Assembly: GCA_026874595.1 (NCBI GenBank)
Contig: CM049318.1
Coordinates: forward strand, 2,479,741-2,543,740
Reading direction: 5' to 3'
Length of the DNA: 64,000 bases
DNA from: Sipunculus nudus
Lineage: Eukaryota > Annelida > Sipuncula > Golfingiida > Sipunculidae
A model generated the notes under the pieces. That model did no database searches and was not told the DNA's origin. It was given only the letters and a program-made list of their open reading frames with translations. The position numbers were made by a program, and so were the translations under genes. Shown here in pieces: positions 1-12,008 of the stretch; position 1 is the stretch's first letter, and every line of letters begins with the position of its first letter.

Positions 1-850
1 TCATTTTGGTTAAGCGCTGCTTGGTATGGCAAGGGTCTCTGGGCGGGAACACTAGGGTGTGCACAGGGCCCAGCACAGAGCACAGAATTGTAATCAGACC
101 ACTGACTGATAGCATGGTATTTCTATGAAAGGCCTTTTGATAATTCAGTACCTTAATTTCATATTAGGTATTCAGACTAGCTGTCATTAAAAGCGGGATG
201 TTATAATGAAGATTAAGTATAAATAATTAGAAATGTCATGGGATTGCCACTAATTAACCTTGACAAGGATTAAATCTGTGAATTATTTAAACATAAATAA
301 AAATTTGTACAATCCAATGTATGAAATCTTTGTATCTCATAGTTGCTGCCTAGATATGCTCTTAAAATGTCTTTTGGTAAATGTGAAGATCAGAAATGAG
401 GAGTCAAAGGATAATAAGGAATTAACATGGGATCATGTAACACATGTCACACTGACCTGATTAAAACATGTTATTAGCTGAAGTAATCAAAAATATTTGT
501 ACAACATCAATTTTTTTTTAAATCTCAGCACCTCCTAGTCAGTATCTACATTTAATGTCTTGGGGAGAAAACGTAATATGGGACACTGACTGCTTTAGAG
601 CACAGCTTAATGAAAGGAAAATGTTGACTCTTTGCATTTAACAGCAGAGACTCCCTTATTTAAAGACCTGAATTGACATTCCTGACTTCATTTTGCTGCC
701 ATGTGATGGAGGATGGAGTATTCATCAGTAGGGGTGCAGGTACACGATCCCATCCTAGAGACAGGACAATGGAATGAGAGAAGGTCGACGAGAAGATCAT
801 ACCATTCACTGAATCAAGGCAGGCGGAGTTAACTGCTGGTTCATAAAAAA

Positions 851-1011
851 TTAAGGCGTTGATTTATTTGTGATTGGTGCTTCATGAGGATGATGAGAGC
901 TTTTTCTCGTTGACATAATTAAGCTTCTATTGGCCTCCCTTGGGTAGTAAAGGGTTGATTTAGTCCTAGTTGCAACCCCTGGTACCAAGAAGGATGACAA
1001 AGCTTTGTCAG
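851..1011 (-). CDS. Candidate terminal coding exon of the nuclear receptor
   Basis: On the minus strand a good acceptor (a pyrimidine-rich stretch ending CCCTCAG) stands before base 1011. From there the frame is open for 52 codons to a TAA at 851-853. The zinc-finger-2 exon ends in phase 1 with G; joined to the CT that opens this exon it makes an alanine codon and stays in frame. The receptor would then end with a 53-residue basic, Ser/Thr/His-rich tail and no ligand-binding domain. The exon contains no GTRAGT-type donor before the stop, so an onward splice looks unlikely. An AATAAA lies inside the last codons and an ATTAAA lies near 550 on the same strand. The tail matches no family I recognise. 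The alternative is a chance open frame after a chance acceptor, with the true hinge and ligand-domain exons left of base 1. Confidence 0.35.
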
Positions 1012-1084
1012 CTGAGGGAAGAAACATGTCTGGTTTTGGTCCGATCCACTGCCACCAGCTCACTTTACTATTGTGAACGAACTT

Positions 1085-1470
1085 GTTGTTAAAGGGGCCT
1101 ATATTGTTAGCTGATGCATGTAAACTAAAGGTAATCCCTTGAAACTTTTATAAAGTTAGGCCAGGAAACAGCAAACTGACCTCAAAAAGGGTGATCACTT
1201 TATTTATGTCAACGCATTTGTAACATGCATGGGCTCCCAACATAATAATCCAAATACAATTAACAAGTACACCTTGTATTGCAATGAAAGTTTTGCAATA
1301 AGTGACCTTTCAACTTATGAAAATAAGCACCTAACCACCTCTGTTTGTAAACAATGGCCCATGTAACTTGTTCACTAAACAAGATATACAAGCTTGTAGA
1401 TAAACCAGCTCAAACATCCATCACAGAGGCATAATTAAAACATTTCTTAACAGGAATCACCTACACTTCA
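1085..1470. repeat. Dispersed repeat, copy 1 (partner at 20860-21260)
   Basis: This stretch aligns by eye, diverged but collinear, with 20860-21260. Shared landmarks in order are TTAAAGGGGCC, an AAACTTAAG/AAACTAAAG stretch, CTTTTAT, AGGCCAG, TTTTGCAA, GTGACCTTTC/TTGACCTTTC, an ACAAGTTGT-like block, and CATCC(A/T)TCACAGAGGC. No open frame runs through it and I see no terminal repeats, so the class is unknown. Confidence 0.6.
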
Positions 1471-4400
1471 TCAATATGTACCGTTATACGCCATAAACTG
1501 CATAATTTTTACAGAAAAGGAAGGCAAATAGCTGATTTAAATATGCTTTAATATATACTTATCATATTATCAGTATTATTCCAGAGATGAGAATTCACAA
1601 ACAGAAAATGGTGGAAGAGAAAAAAAGAAGAATTTTGGATTAAATTGATGGTTTTGCACTCAGGAAGGGGGGAGCCTTTTTATTCTGTTCTAAGAAGTAC
1701 TTCTCCAGTATTTCATCAAGTATGAAGTTTCTGAATAATTCTTTAAGAAATACAGCATGGTACTGGCCTTATAACCAGCCAGTCCCAAGCAATGTTTAAT
1801 ATATCAGCTGGGCTGAATTATATTTTGCCTGCCAATTTGTTGTACTTATGACAAATACAAGACTCCTCCTCTACGGCAAATTTACAAACATCTGACAGAG
1901 AACAGGTGAAAATCCAGTCTTAAATATACACTGGAGAATCATACACTAGCAACATCAAGGGACATCAGACAGTAACATCTCCACCTTTCTTTATTAAGGC
2001 ACGACCCTATCATTTGAGTTCAATGAAATGCTTCCTTAAAGACAATCACATGCACCAAAGACAGTCTGTGTACTTTGATCACTTGAATTTACTGTTTTAT
2101 GTTAGTTCTCGTATGTAGCAAGATGGTTCCTGTTAGAGTACAAATTATTATTGCTAATACTCAGTATACAGAGGCAAATGGGAGATAAAACATGGATCAA
2201 CCTGTATGTAATTCACCAGATGACACTCATTTACTTTTATATTTCTTTGGATGTAAAGTTTATAGTCAGGGTGATGCTATATAGCAAACTTTTTCCTCTC
2301 CTTGTGTCTTTCAATTCTTCTTTTGTTCGTACTTATCTCCTAATTTCTTTACAAAGGTCACTGGATTATGGGAAAGTATATTATGTGATAGTAAATCTTT
2401 TACTGGCCAACATAAAGGACATGTTCTTTGGCTCCACTGGGAGCTGCTTTTTGTGTGTCCTGGAAAAAGGTCAATCTGGTTTTTAATGCTAACAGAATGT
2501 TTCTTTCACTACCCAAAATGACACAAAATGTTGTAACACTAACACTCAGACCTTACACTGAGGCTTTAAGTAGTATTTTGAAACAGTTAATGCAGCCAAG
2601 TAACTTTTAAAAGTCACCAAAATTGCACCTTTTAATGGTTCAATATATATATATGATGTATACTTCAACAGACTTAAAGAAAATTTAAAAGATTTCAATG
2701 CAAGCTTATGAGTTACCTCAATAGGATATGGTGTCAACCTTCTAAATATTTTACAAAAATCAGCAAAAGTGCAAAAGAAGACTTGTGAACTGAATGTTAA
2801 TGGAGAATTCTAGTAAACAAAACAGGTGCACTTACACAAAACATTAACGTAGATCAGGCAGTTTTGTGTACTGTATTGATACTTGTCATACCCACGCATG
2901 TCCCCTTTGTATTAACTGTTACAAGAAAGTTGCTGTACAAGACTAACATTCTTCTCACACAGCAGATGATCAAGTCTAATAATTCAGAGAGATGCACTCC
3001 CAGGCTCAGAGTTAGATATACAAAACTAAGTCAGAAAACAGTGGTATAATGGTTCCAAGATTTTTGTATTAAATGAGTTCAATAAATGATTATATACACA
3101 TAATTTATTTGGAATACATTTATTACAGAATTTATTATGGACTGGAAAAAAATTAATGAAAATTTGGCTGAAAATAAAAATATCATATCTTACATGACTT
3201 TTTGAGCATTTACTTAAAAGCTTAAAATTTTTATTTCTCTTCACATTTCAAATTTCATAAAATGTTCTCTAATTTTAATGTTGCTCACAAGAACCCTACA
3301 CTAGGAAAATACTGGAATTTTTCTTCTCCTCATTCTAGATCAAATCTTTATTCAGCAGTATGAATGGATAAAATTTCCGATTAACATGGAGCCAATTTAC
3401 TGCTAATGGGGGCAAATTTCACCACATAATCATTGGGTTTGTGGGATTCATTCACTGCAGGTCGATGATAAAACATTCAATATACAGATTCTATTAACCC
3501 GAGTGTTAACCAAATGTATAGGATAGCACTGATTCATTACTTGAGATACTTGTTATGGCTATGTTTTATGACTTTTACACCAATGGTATTATGAGTGAAC
3601 ACAATTTAAAATACCAGAGCCAGTAATCATAGGTTGGTTAATTGCATAACAGCATTTTGACACGTTTCATGAATTGACCAACTGAACTACAGTTAGTTTC
3701 ATCCCCTCATGTCCACCTGTTTTTTTTTTTTTTTTGCTATGAAAAATTTTAGTATTTACATTTAAGGGAAACGATTATGGTGCAGAGTGGAGGAACAAAG
3801 GACCTAATTTTCAATGAGGTAAATAAATACCTATCTTACACCTTATTTAAGAAAGAGAATTATTTGAAAATATGAGAAATCAGTCTACATTTTACAACAT
3901 ATCAGACCCACTTATGATGGTCAAGGTCATTGGTCACATGCTAAAACAGCCTCAACTGACAGCTGCTGATTGGATGATCTCATGTAAACACTCTAAAAAT
4001 TTTAGGCAGTCAAAACAAAGATGGCTACTTATGGAGGGACACATCATATCTGCCAGATCATGGTGAAGAGACTAAAATGTTGTGAAACATAAACAGGGCA
4101 TTTATTTTAAAATTCTTAATCGCCATATTAGGTTGTCACTTTCATATATTGTTTTCTTGGAAATTATTGAAAAAATATAAAATTTTAAGTAAATCATCTT
4201 AAAAACACAAGGGGACAGCTGGTTGTGAAACGGACTATAAGAGAAAGTTAATTACTGTGGTAATCCTTATAATTAAAAGCCATGGTAGGAATGATCTCAT
4301 TGTTTTCTGTTAAAGCATTAAAATTTTAAATTATCTGAAATTAATGCTTCAGGAGGGATGCGAGCTGGTTTAATGAGATGTATAGCACTTTCCCTGAAAG

Positions 4401-5667
4401 TACCGCATGGGTTACCCGAAGGTTACATTATTCAAAAACTGGTGCTCCACTGCCAATATGCAAGTATTGTATTTCCTCAGTTAAGTTCCCAGAGTGTTTA
4501 ACTTTTTATGTTCATGATCCATTAAGAATGCGTCCCCCAATTTCAAGCTTACAGCCCAAATTAGTCAATCTTGAATGGTAGCATGACTATCCCAGTGATG
4601 TCTAAAACACTGGCTGGCCACCAAATAATGCCTAATTTCAATTGTGTGTACATTTCCTGTCTTATTTTTGAGATGTAAGAGGATAACATAATAAATAATT
4701 CCAAAATTAATTATATTGATTGAATAGCTATGTGCCCATCACACAGCACTTAAAGTTAATAATGTCACCCAGACAAGTGTTTGTAAGACCATTGATACTC
4801 AAACCTCACTTAGGCGACTTCAGAAATGTGTTCCCGTTGGTGGTCATGAATCTTAGTTTAAACTGTATCATGTAATGTACTTGCAATCAAATTTTACCAT
4901 GTCACCTATGTATGGGTCTTCTAGATGGTATTAAAATCAAATTGAAGTAGGAAATTCCCTCAAAATAACAGCCTTAGCAACTCATCCTCAGGGTCAATTT
5001 CATTTGATATAGTGACAATTTGATTGAGTGACAATAGTGATTAAACCCAACATATAAAATCTTTCCAGAAACCATTTCTTACACCTCAAGTTGAACTAAT
5101 TTCCTCATGAAGTCAAAATCAAATGAATATCACATGACTGATGCAAGACATTGTAAGATGTGGATTCAAACATGGCTACTACTTTAACACTTCACTGGGC
5201 TTTTCTGAAGAAATACTCTTCACAGATTTAGGCTGATAAGATGGATCATTTCCTTAATTACATTGTACTTAAACTAATGAAGAAACAGTTTAATCTTCGC
5301 TTTAGATAATCTAATGAGGGATTCCCTATGAGGCCATTATTGCCTTCAGGTCTAATTACATTTTAAATTTAAACAGTCTCTAGTCTTCCATTACACATGC
5401 ACAATGTTGGTTACAATTCATATCAAATCAACCAAGCTGATTTTTTATCTCATGTTTCACAAATTTAATTTAAAGTTTGATTTCAATGGAAAATCATAAA
5501 AAAAGATCAGGGCCATTTTATCTGGTTACACAATTAGTCACATTAATGATCCTAATAGGAATCTCAATTTGCATAAACTTTAAATGTGACAACTGATTTT
5601 TCACAATGAAACAACTGTTCTAATTTCATAAATTTACCTTTATTTACCTAAATTTACCTAAACTCAC
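1471..5667 (-). other. AT-rich stretch, probably receptor intron 3
   Basis: No gene, RNA gene or element end is recognisable here. A poly-T run sits near 3720-3735. Small open frames (for example 2151-2486) have no motif and no neighbouring splice signals. If the 851-1011 exon is real, this is the 4.66-kb intron between it and zinc finger 2. Confidence 0.4.
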
Positions 5668-5818
5668 CTTTCTTGGCCATCCCTGCCTGCAGACATTGTT
5701 TGTATCGACATGAGGAGCAGTTTGTCCTGGTGTTCTTGTTGATGATACAATTACCATGAGCACGCAGACCGCTGCAGGAGAGACTGCTCCCTTTGTCATG
5801 ATTACGCAGAAAAAAGAT
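5668..5818 (-). CDS. Nuclear receptor exon, second zinc finger of the DNA-binding domain
   Basis: The 151-bp exon encodes 50 residues plus one base. It opens IFFLRNHD, the FFxR segment that follows the P-box, and contains CIINKNTRTNCSSCRYKQC, the second C4 zinc finger, then LQAGMAKK, the Gly-Met end of the domain. The acceptor is TTATTTTTCAG before base 5818 and the donor is AAAG|GTGAGT at 5668/5667. The exon enters in phase 0, matching the exon at 22123-22266, and leaves in phase 1. The spacing from FF to the first cysteine is 11 residues, as is usual. The first two cysteines of this finger, however, are 8 residues apart (SGLRAHGN); 5 is the usual D-box length, and TLX-type receptors have 7. 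The RTNCSSCR part recalls the Knirps group (CIINKKNRT-type), but the P-box differs and no subfamily can be fixed. The protein would be a nuclear DNA-binding transcription factor. Confidence 0.95.
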
Positions 5819-5980
5819 CTGAAAAATAAGAGAAAAGATACCTGAAATGATCGAAAAAATTTAAAACAAGAGAAAAAATTCTAAAATGAGAGAAAAAATC
5901 TGAAATGAGAGAAAGAGTTCTGAAATGAGAGAAAAAAAGATCTGAAATAAGAGAAAAGAGACTTGAAATGAGGGGGGAAA
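5819..5980 (-). repeat. Tandem array of splice-acceptor-like units next to the receptor exon
   Basis: About eight imperfect units of about 20 bp adjoin the zinc-finger-2 exon. Read on the minus strand, each is a pyrimidine tract followed by CATTTCAG or a close variant (TTTTTTCTCTCATTTCAG). At least five end in CAG and one in TAG. The first exon bases (ATCTTTTTTCTG) resemble the start of a unit, so the array probably grew from the acceptor region itself. The nearest upstream CAG lies 23 bases before the used one, so choosing it would shift the frame. Confidence 0.75.
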
Positions 5981-6010
5981 AATATCTGTAAAAAATATGA
6001 AGGAATTTGA

Positions 6011-6488
6011 AACAAGGCCTACAGGCCTAATGTGAACCTGTGCAAAGTTTGGGAGTATGAATGGAGGTTTATTTTTAAAATTTAATATTTATCCTCTTAT
6101 GTCCTGCATATTCAGCAAAATGGACATTTCAAACCAGCACGTTTGAGACTAGGACTAAAACTAGGATGTATCAGTCAGGATATTTTTTTGATATGTTCTT
6201 TTTGCCAGGGAGGGATATTGGGACAGATGAACAGAAAATTTGGCAGCATGGTTTTGGAGAAGAACATTTTTTAATGAGTTTTAGCTTTTCCCTATAAAAT
6301 CTAAGAAAATACAGTTAGCCAAGAAAAAAGCAAAATCCAATTGTATTTAGATGACAAATTTTTTGCAAAAAATTTAGTGATGCTAGCTCCTGCCATTTTT
6401 GAGACAGCTATGGTTATTACAGATGACGCACAACACACAGACGCACGACGGACACTGCCACACCATCGCATAAGCTCACAGGTTTGCT
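6011..6488 (+). mobile_element. F5-type non-autonomous element, compact copy
   Basis: The left end is AACAAGGCCTACAGGCCT, which contains the palindromic pair AGGCCT/AGGCCT, followed by GTGAACCTGTGC. The right end is AAGCTCACAGGTTTGC, which inverts the AACCTGTG motif. Both ends recur at 14895 and about 18326. The interior (TTTTGGAGAAGAA, CCCTATAAAATCTAAGAAAA, GATGCTAGCTCCTGCC) matches 18060-18240. No protein is encoded. Its place in a superfamily is inferred. Confidence 0.75.
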
Positions 6489-6814
6489 AAAAAGACCATT
6501 TTGATGCACAGAAAATTGTTTAACAGAGGTGGCTCCTGCTACAGGTTATAATCACATGTCAGTCATGTGCTGAGTAAGTCTGTAAAATTTGGTGAAGAAA
6601 GCAGTAAGGGTCTTAGAGATATGTATTAAAAGAATGAGGGAGACTGGAAGGACAGCCGGATGGATGGACATGCAGATGCAGACTGTTTTAGTTCTCCTCC
6701 CTCCTACAGAGGGGAACTAAAAACTAGAGTAAAATGTGCAAGATATGTAAAAAGAAACCAACATGTGACAAATGACCCACTGGTCATGACACTCAGCTGA
6801 TGAGCAGAACCTAC

Positions 6815-7090
6815 AGGAAAATGATTTAATATCAACGAAGTACTCTCCAAACTGGACAGCTGAGTGGTAAAACATTGGGCCCTCTCTGCTGGCGACTCAG
6901 GTTCAATTCCTAACATGGCTATGAGAGAGGGTTGTAGTAGCCTGTCAAGGTCGGTGGTTTTTCCAGGTCCTCTTGTCTCCTCTACCCTTACCAACTATTG
7001 AGCACCAACATCCGAGCCATGGAGAGTGCCTTTTATTAATTATTACAACAAGTTGTACAATCCATGTAAAATAAATAAAGTTTGTAATTA
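6815..7090 (+). mobile_element. tRNA-derived SINE
   Basis: The head has a pol III A-box-like AGCTGAGTGGTAAAAC and, about 50 bp on, a B-box-like GGTTCAATTCC, but no intact cloverleaf. A non-tRNA body follows (GGTCGGTGGTTTTTCC, CTCTACCCTTACCAAC) and an A-rich 3' tail (AAAATAAATAAAG). This order is typical of a SINE. The open frame across it on the other strand (6704-6994) is a shadow. Confidence 0.65.
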
Positions 7091-7317
7091 CTCTAATCCT
7101 AAGGGGCCCCATAAAGTGACAATAACAAAAGCAACAAGCACTGATTTCACTTTAGGATATTGAAACTCTGAACAATAATCCCATAACTAACATGCATTGT
7201 TCTTTTTAGTTGAACCTCTGTCTATGAAGCTGAGAAGTCTGGAAAAAATGGATTTTAATTAAATTTTTAGTTCAAGGACATTGCTCACCTATAGATCCAT
7301 ATATTGAGGTTATAAAA

Positions 7318-9583
7318 AACTAGACATTTCTTGGCACCGAAGGTGCCAGTGTATCCCCAGACATAGTAGGCCCCCCCCCCTTTAAGAATAGACCCCAATT
7401 TTTAGCAGCATATACTGACACTTGGCATATTTATTGTTTCCTCCATCTAACAATCCACAATCTTGTTGAAGATGTTGGTCCTGTGACCTTAATCTTTTTA
7501 AAGATGTGTCCTGTGACCTTGACCTTTGACCTCATGACCCCAAAATCAATTTGGGTCTTGCTTTTCCAATGGGACATATGCAAGTCAAGTTTGAAATCTA
7601 TACATCAATTAAGCAGGAATTATCATCCAGAAACTATTTTTTTTGGACAGATGGCTCCTGTGACCTTCACCTTTGACCTTGTGACCTCAAAATTGATAGG
7701 GGTCTTCCACTCTTGGCAGGTGAACTATATGTGCAAGATGAAAGATATGAGATGAATTGTTTGGCTGAAAATGCATCCACAATCTTTTTAAAGAGGTTTC
7801 CTGTGACCTTGACCTTTGACCTCATGACCCAGAAATCAATTCGGGTCTTGCTTTTCCAATGGGTCAAATACAAGTCAAGTTTGAAATCCATACATCAATA
7901 AAAGCAGGAATTATCATCAAGAAACTAATTTTTGGACAGATGGCTCCTGTGACCTTCACCTTTGACCTTGTGACCTCAAAACTGATAGGGGTCTTCCTCT
8001 CTTGGCAGGTGAACTATATGTGCAAGATGAAAGATCTGAGATGAAATGTTTGGCTGAAAATGCATCCACAATCTTTTTAAAGATGTGTCCTGTGACCTTG
8101 ACCTTTGACCTCATGACCCAAAATCAATTTGGGTCTTGCTTTTCCAATGGGACATATACAAGTCAAGTTTGAAATCCATACATCAATAAAAGCAGGAATT
8201 ATCATCCAGGAATTAATTTTTGGACAGATGGCTCCTGTGACCTTCACCTTTGACCTTGTGACCTCAAAACTGATAGGGGTCTTCCTCTATTGGCAGATGA
8301 CTTATATGTGCAAGATGAAAGGTTTGAGATGAAATGTTTGGCTGAAAATGCATCCACAATCTTTTTAAAGATGTGTCCTGTGACCTTGACCTTTGACCTC
8401 ATGACCCCAAAATCAATTGGAGTCTTGCTTTTTCAATGGGACATATATTAGTCAAATTTGAAATCAATACATCAATAAAAGCAGGAATTATCATCCAGAA
8501 ACTTATTTTTGGACAGATAGCTCCTGTGGCCTTGACCTTTGACCTTGTGACCCTAAAATTTATATGCATCATCCACTATTGGCAAGTGAGCTCTATATTC
8601 AAGATGGAAGACCTGGAATGAAAGTTTGACTTAAAATGCATCCACAGTATCTTTTAAAATGCCAGTCCAGTGACCTTGACCCTTTACCTCATGACCCTAG
8701 AACCTATAGGGTTCTTACTTTAGTGGTGGGCCATACATAAGTCATGTTTGAAATCCATATGTCTATCAACACTGAATATATCATAATAGGTGTGTGATTT
8801 TCACCATATATGGCAATATTCAAGGTCAAGGCCACTATCATAGGAAAGGTCATGACCCCAATTTAAATAAACATCATCCCATAACCAATACCTATGTATA
8901 TGCATAATATTTGACCTTTGACCTCATGACCCTAGAACCTATACGTTCTTACTTTAGTGGTGGGCCATACATAAGTCATGTTTGAAATCCATATGGCTAT
9001 CAACACTGGAGATATCATAAGAGGTGTGTGATTTTCACCATATATGGCAATATTCAAGGTCAAGGCCACTATCATAGGAAAGGTCATGACCCCAATTTAA
9101 ATAAGCATCATCCCATAACCCATACCTATGTATATGCATAATATAAAAGAAATCTGTCCATTAGTTTTTGACTTATAATGCTCACAGTGCTGTAAGATGG
9201 CAATTTTGGGGGTATTAAACGGCACGAAAACAAGTAAAGAATAATAGGTGGCGCCACCAGTTTCTGGAACATGACAACCCTATCCATGATCTTCCATCAA
9301 CTTGATTTTTGGATAAATCCATGCAAGATTGCTTGAGATATTAAAGAATTTGTGGGATTTTCCCCAAAATTGGACCTATTCAAGGTCAAGGACACTCTCC
9401 TAGTAAAGGTCATGACCTCATTTTAAATAGGCGTCGTCCTCTTACCCATATCTATACATATACCAAGTTTGGTAAAGTTCTGTGAAATATTTTTTGGGTT
9501 ATCGCGCCAACAAGATTCATATGCGGCAGCGGCGGGACCGGTATGAAAACATAGTATCCCCCGACTTTGTCTGGGGATACAAT
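7318..9583 (+). mobile_element. F1-type non-autonomous element with TGACCT tandem core, complete copy
   Basis: The left end is AACTAGACATTTCTT, then the hairpin GGCACC-GAA-GGTGCC, then GTATCCCCAGACA. The right end is a hairpin at about 9554-9580 with arms GTATCCCC and GGGGATAC, and TGTCTGGGGATAC inverts the left motif. The core at about 7480-8690 alternates two related units of about 146 bp, one with TTGACCTTTGACCTCATGAC and one with TTCACCTTTGACCTTGTGAC, giving a period near 290 bp. A later duplicated block lies at 8690-8900 and 8905-9140. GGTGGCGCCACC is at about 9249. The open frames here are by-products of the repeat. Confidence 0.85.
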
Positions 9584-10395
9584 AAGTGAATATACAGCCT
9601 TTGAGATGGCTTGTGTTCAGTTAAGCTTAAAGATCACATAGAAATATGACATAAAAGATATATTGGTATAATTTGATTTGGAGAGACACAACTGCTCTTT
9701 ATTATTGCAACATATGCTCATGGTTCCCTGTGCAAACACAAAAAAAACTCAGTTGATTCGTCAGCTGTAGCAGGGGCCTTTAAGGTTTACGCCAGCTCCA
9801 GTGAGCAAATAAAGCAACAGATCAATCAACGTGGAATTTGCTCTGTGCGGATAAAGTCCGCTTGTTCTCCAGCCTGCTGTGTGCAGTGTTCTGGGAACAT
9901 ACTGGTGCAACAATACTTCTCTGGCCACGTTTGAATCACAGTCAACTAACCTTTGACCTTAGTCACCTCAAATTGCCAAGCCATCAGGTGGATTCCCCTT
10001 TTTCTGTATCCTTGTCATCTGTCATTCATAGCATCTGGTCTGTCAAGTGGCTTCCATGAATAAATGCCAAGGCTGAGTAGTTTCTTTCCCCTTTTATATG
10101 AGCAACTTTCTGGGTTAAGTTGAACGTCCTCTGTTTTGTCATGCACAGAATAAGACAAATCATGTCTCCATCCCCAGTTTCTGTCTCATGGTGTGCTGGT
10201 TTGGCACCTTCAGGGTTTCCTTCATATATCCAAGAATTCTTCCATAGGCTGGCAAATGTGGTGTAGGTTAATACAGTATGTGAGTTGAATATTTTTTGGT
10301 TTTGTGTAAATGAATTATTTATGAGGTCATTTATTTTGTAGTTTTACCAAGGAATAGAGCTTTTATAAACAGGGAGTGTACAAGTTAAGAGTTAA
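9584..10395. other. No recognisable gene or element
   Basis: Apparently unique sequence within receptor intron 2. The 73-codon open frame at 9838-10059 has no motif and no codon pattern that I trust. Confidence 0.4.
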
Positions 10396-10430
10396 AACAA
10401 GGGACCCATGGGTCACAAAATATGATTTGG
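10396..10430 (+). mobile_element. F4-type left terminus, solo
   Basis: AACAAG is followed by the perfect 12-bp palindrome GACCCATGGGTC, as in the F4 copies at 22476, 31108 and 33123. The subterminal GCTCAGCTGA is missing or decayed. A possible right end lies at 11725 or 12008, but no link can be shown. Confidence 0.5.
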
Positions 10431-11479
10431 AAGAGGGGGTAGACAAATGTTAGTTTTGTGTGGTAATATAAGCTGTATTATGAGATGATGGTGTAGATGA
10501 CGGTGTTTAACTCAAGTTATGTAAGATATAATCCTGGGATATAGGGAAGAGGATTGATGTTATTTATATTATTTACATTCTGAAATGGAGTGCTTTTGTC
10601 ACATATGTTTTGACTTGGCCTGAAGCCTGAAGTATACACCATTTTGTCAGTTTCATCATGTAATTTTGATCTCTTGAGTATTTATTCAGTTTCAATCAAA
10701 CAAAATTGTTGAGAATCCATCCAGGATATACAAATTTCTAAAATTTCAATAATGATCATAAGTTCCTGTCTGAGTAATTTTTAAAATTTTGACATATTTT
10801 AATTTTTTCTAATTTTGCAAAAAATATAAATTAACAAACTGAAATTCTTGGAAAAGATCTGGAAATTTAGAATAATTTAACATAATCAACTGCATCCTTG
10901 TCTATCATAAATTTGCTTCATATAATCCCTAATAGTAAAGAACAATTTTATTTATTTTATTTTCATTATTAAAATTGAAATGAAAAATACTCAACAGTAA
11001 TTGCATGTCGTCCTTTGGAATACATTAGGGCCATCTGTACAAGATCCATACAACATCATTATTGCAATTAAGGTAGTTCCCTGTTACTCATTAACTATCT
11101 TATTCCTTTTCCATTAATTTTTCTATAAGTTGTTATCATAAACCAATAATTTTTTTAATTATAGTTTATTGTTATGTTTTTGGCCAAAACAACTACTAGA
11201 GGAGAAGGTTGGACAGTTAGATCCAGCTGAAGCCACCCAAGAGTTGGCTGGCTGCACAGTGCACCTCACTTCAGACATGCATAATTGGTATACAGTACAG
11301 CCTAGGTGTGACATGATATTATAAAAACTTAAATTAAAGCTAAAGTTTTTGATCTCTTTCAATTTCAGAATTTAGAAGCTATAATCCTTACATGTGCATG
11401 ATATGAAAATTAAATCAACAGTGCTTATAGGAAAAAAACGTGCCATGGCCAAAGTTGGGCAAAATTTAAGGTAGTGATT
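10431..11479. other. No recognisable gene
   Basis: AT-rich sequence in receptor intron 2. It may include the interior of the element whose left end is at 10396. No coding signal is seen. Confidence 0.35.
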
Positions 11480-11725
11480 TAAAACAGAGGTTTTTCATTA
11501 ATATCTCCAAGGGTAGAAGTCTTAGTGATCCAATTTTAGGTATGTTAGGAGATTTTGGGGACATCAAACTGTATGCTGAATTTCAGATTTGTAGGTCCAA
11601 CGGTTTTGAAACATGCCAGTTTAATGGACAGATGGAAGGATGGACAGAAAGAAGGATGGAACGAACAGCCAACGAAAAAGAACCACGACTATGGCTCAGA
11701 TGACTTATAGTCAAAACTTTTAGTA
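11480..11725 (+). repeat. Dispersed 240-bp repeat with F4-like right end, copy 1
   Basis: Collinear with 42262-42490. Shared landmarks are GAGGTTTTTC, TTAATATCT, GGAGATTTTGGGGACATC, AATTTCAGATT, GTAGGTCCAA, a GGACGGA/GGATGGA-rich stretch, and TATGGCTCAGATGACTTATA. The last part is half of the terminal hairpin found on F4 elements. Confidence 0.75.
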
Positions 11726-11879
11726 AAACCCACCTGATGTTTCCTAAGGAATAAGCTTCTAAGTGTTTTTCTGTAATCAGCTCTAAAATGTAGAAAAATA
11801 GATCAAGGTCACCCATCTTAGGACTTGACTGAGATTTTGTTGACATAAATCTTCACCAAAGAAATAAAATTACCATGGT

Positions 11880-12008
11880 GAATCTTTTAAAGATATCCCA
11901 CTCACAAGGTAAAAGTTAATGGATGCCAGATGGATGGATGCTAAGACGGACAGACGGACAGCTTGAGTGACGACAATAGCCCATCAGCCCAAGGGCTGAG
12001 GGCAAAAA
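11880..12008 (+). mobile_element. Right end of a related element
   Basis: A GACGGACAGACGGACAG-rich stretch is followed by a hairpin with arms AGCCC and GGGCT and an A-run. This resembles the right ends of the hairpin-ended families, but its sequence differs from F1-F6. Confidence 0.4.

Noticed and set aside
2151-2486. 111-codon frame on the plus strand
   Set aside because: AT-rich, low-complexity composition, no motif, and inside a probable intron of the opposite-strand gene.
6850-6925. tRNA gene
   Set aside because: A- and B-box-like motifs are present but no cloverleaf forms, and a SINE body with an A-rich tail follows.
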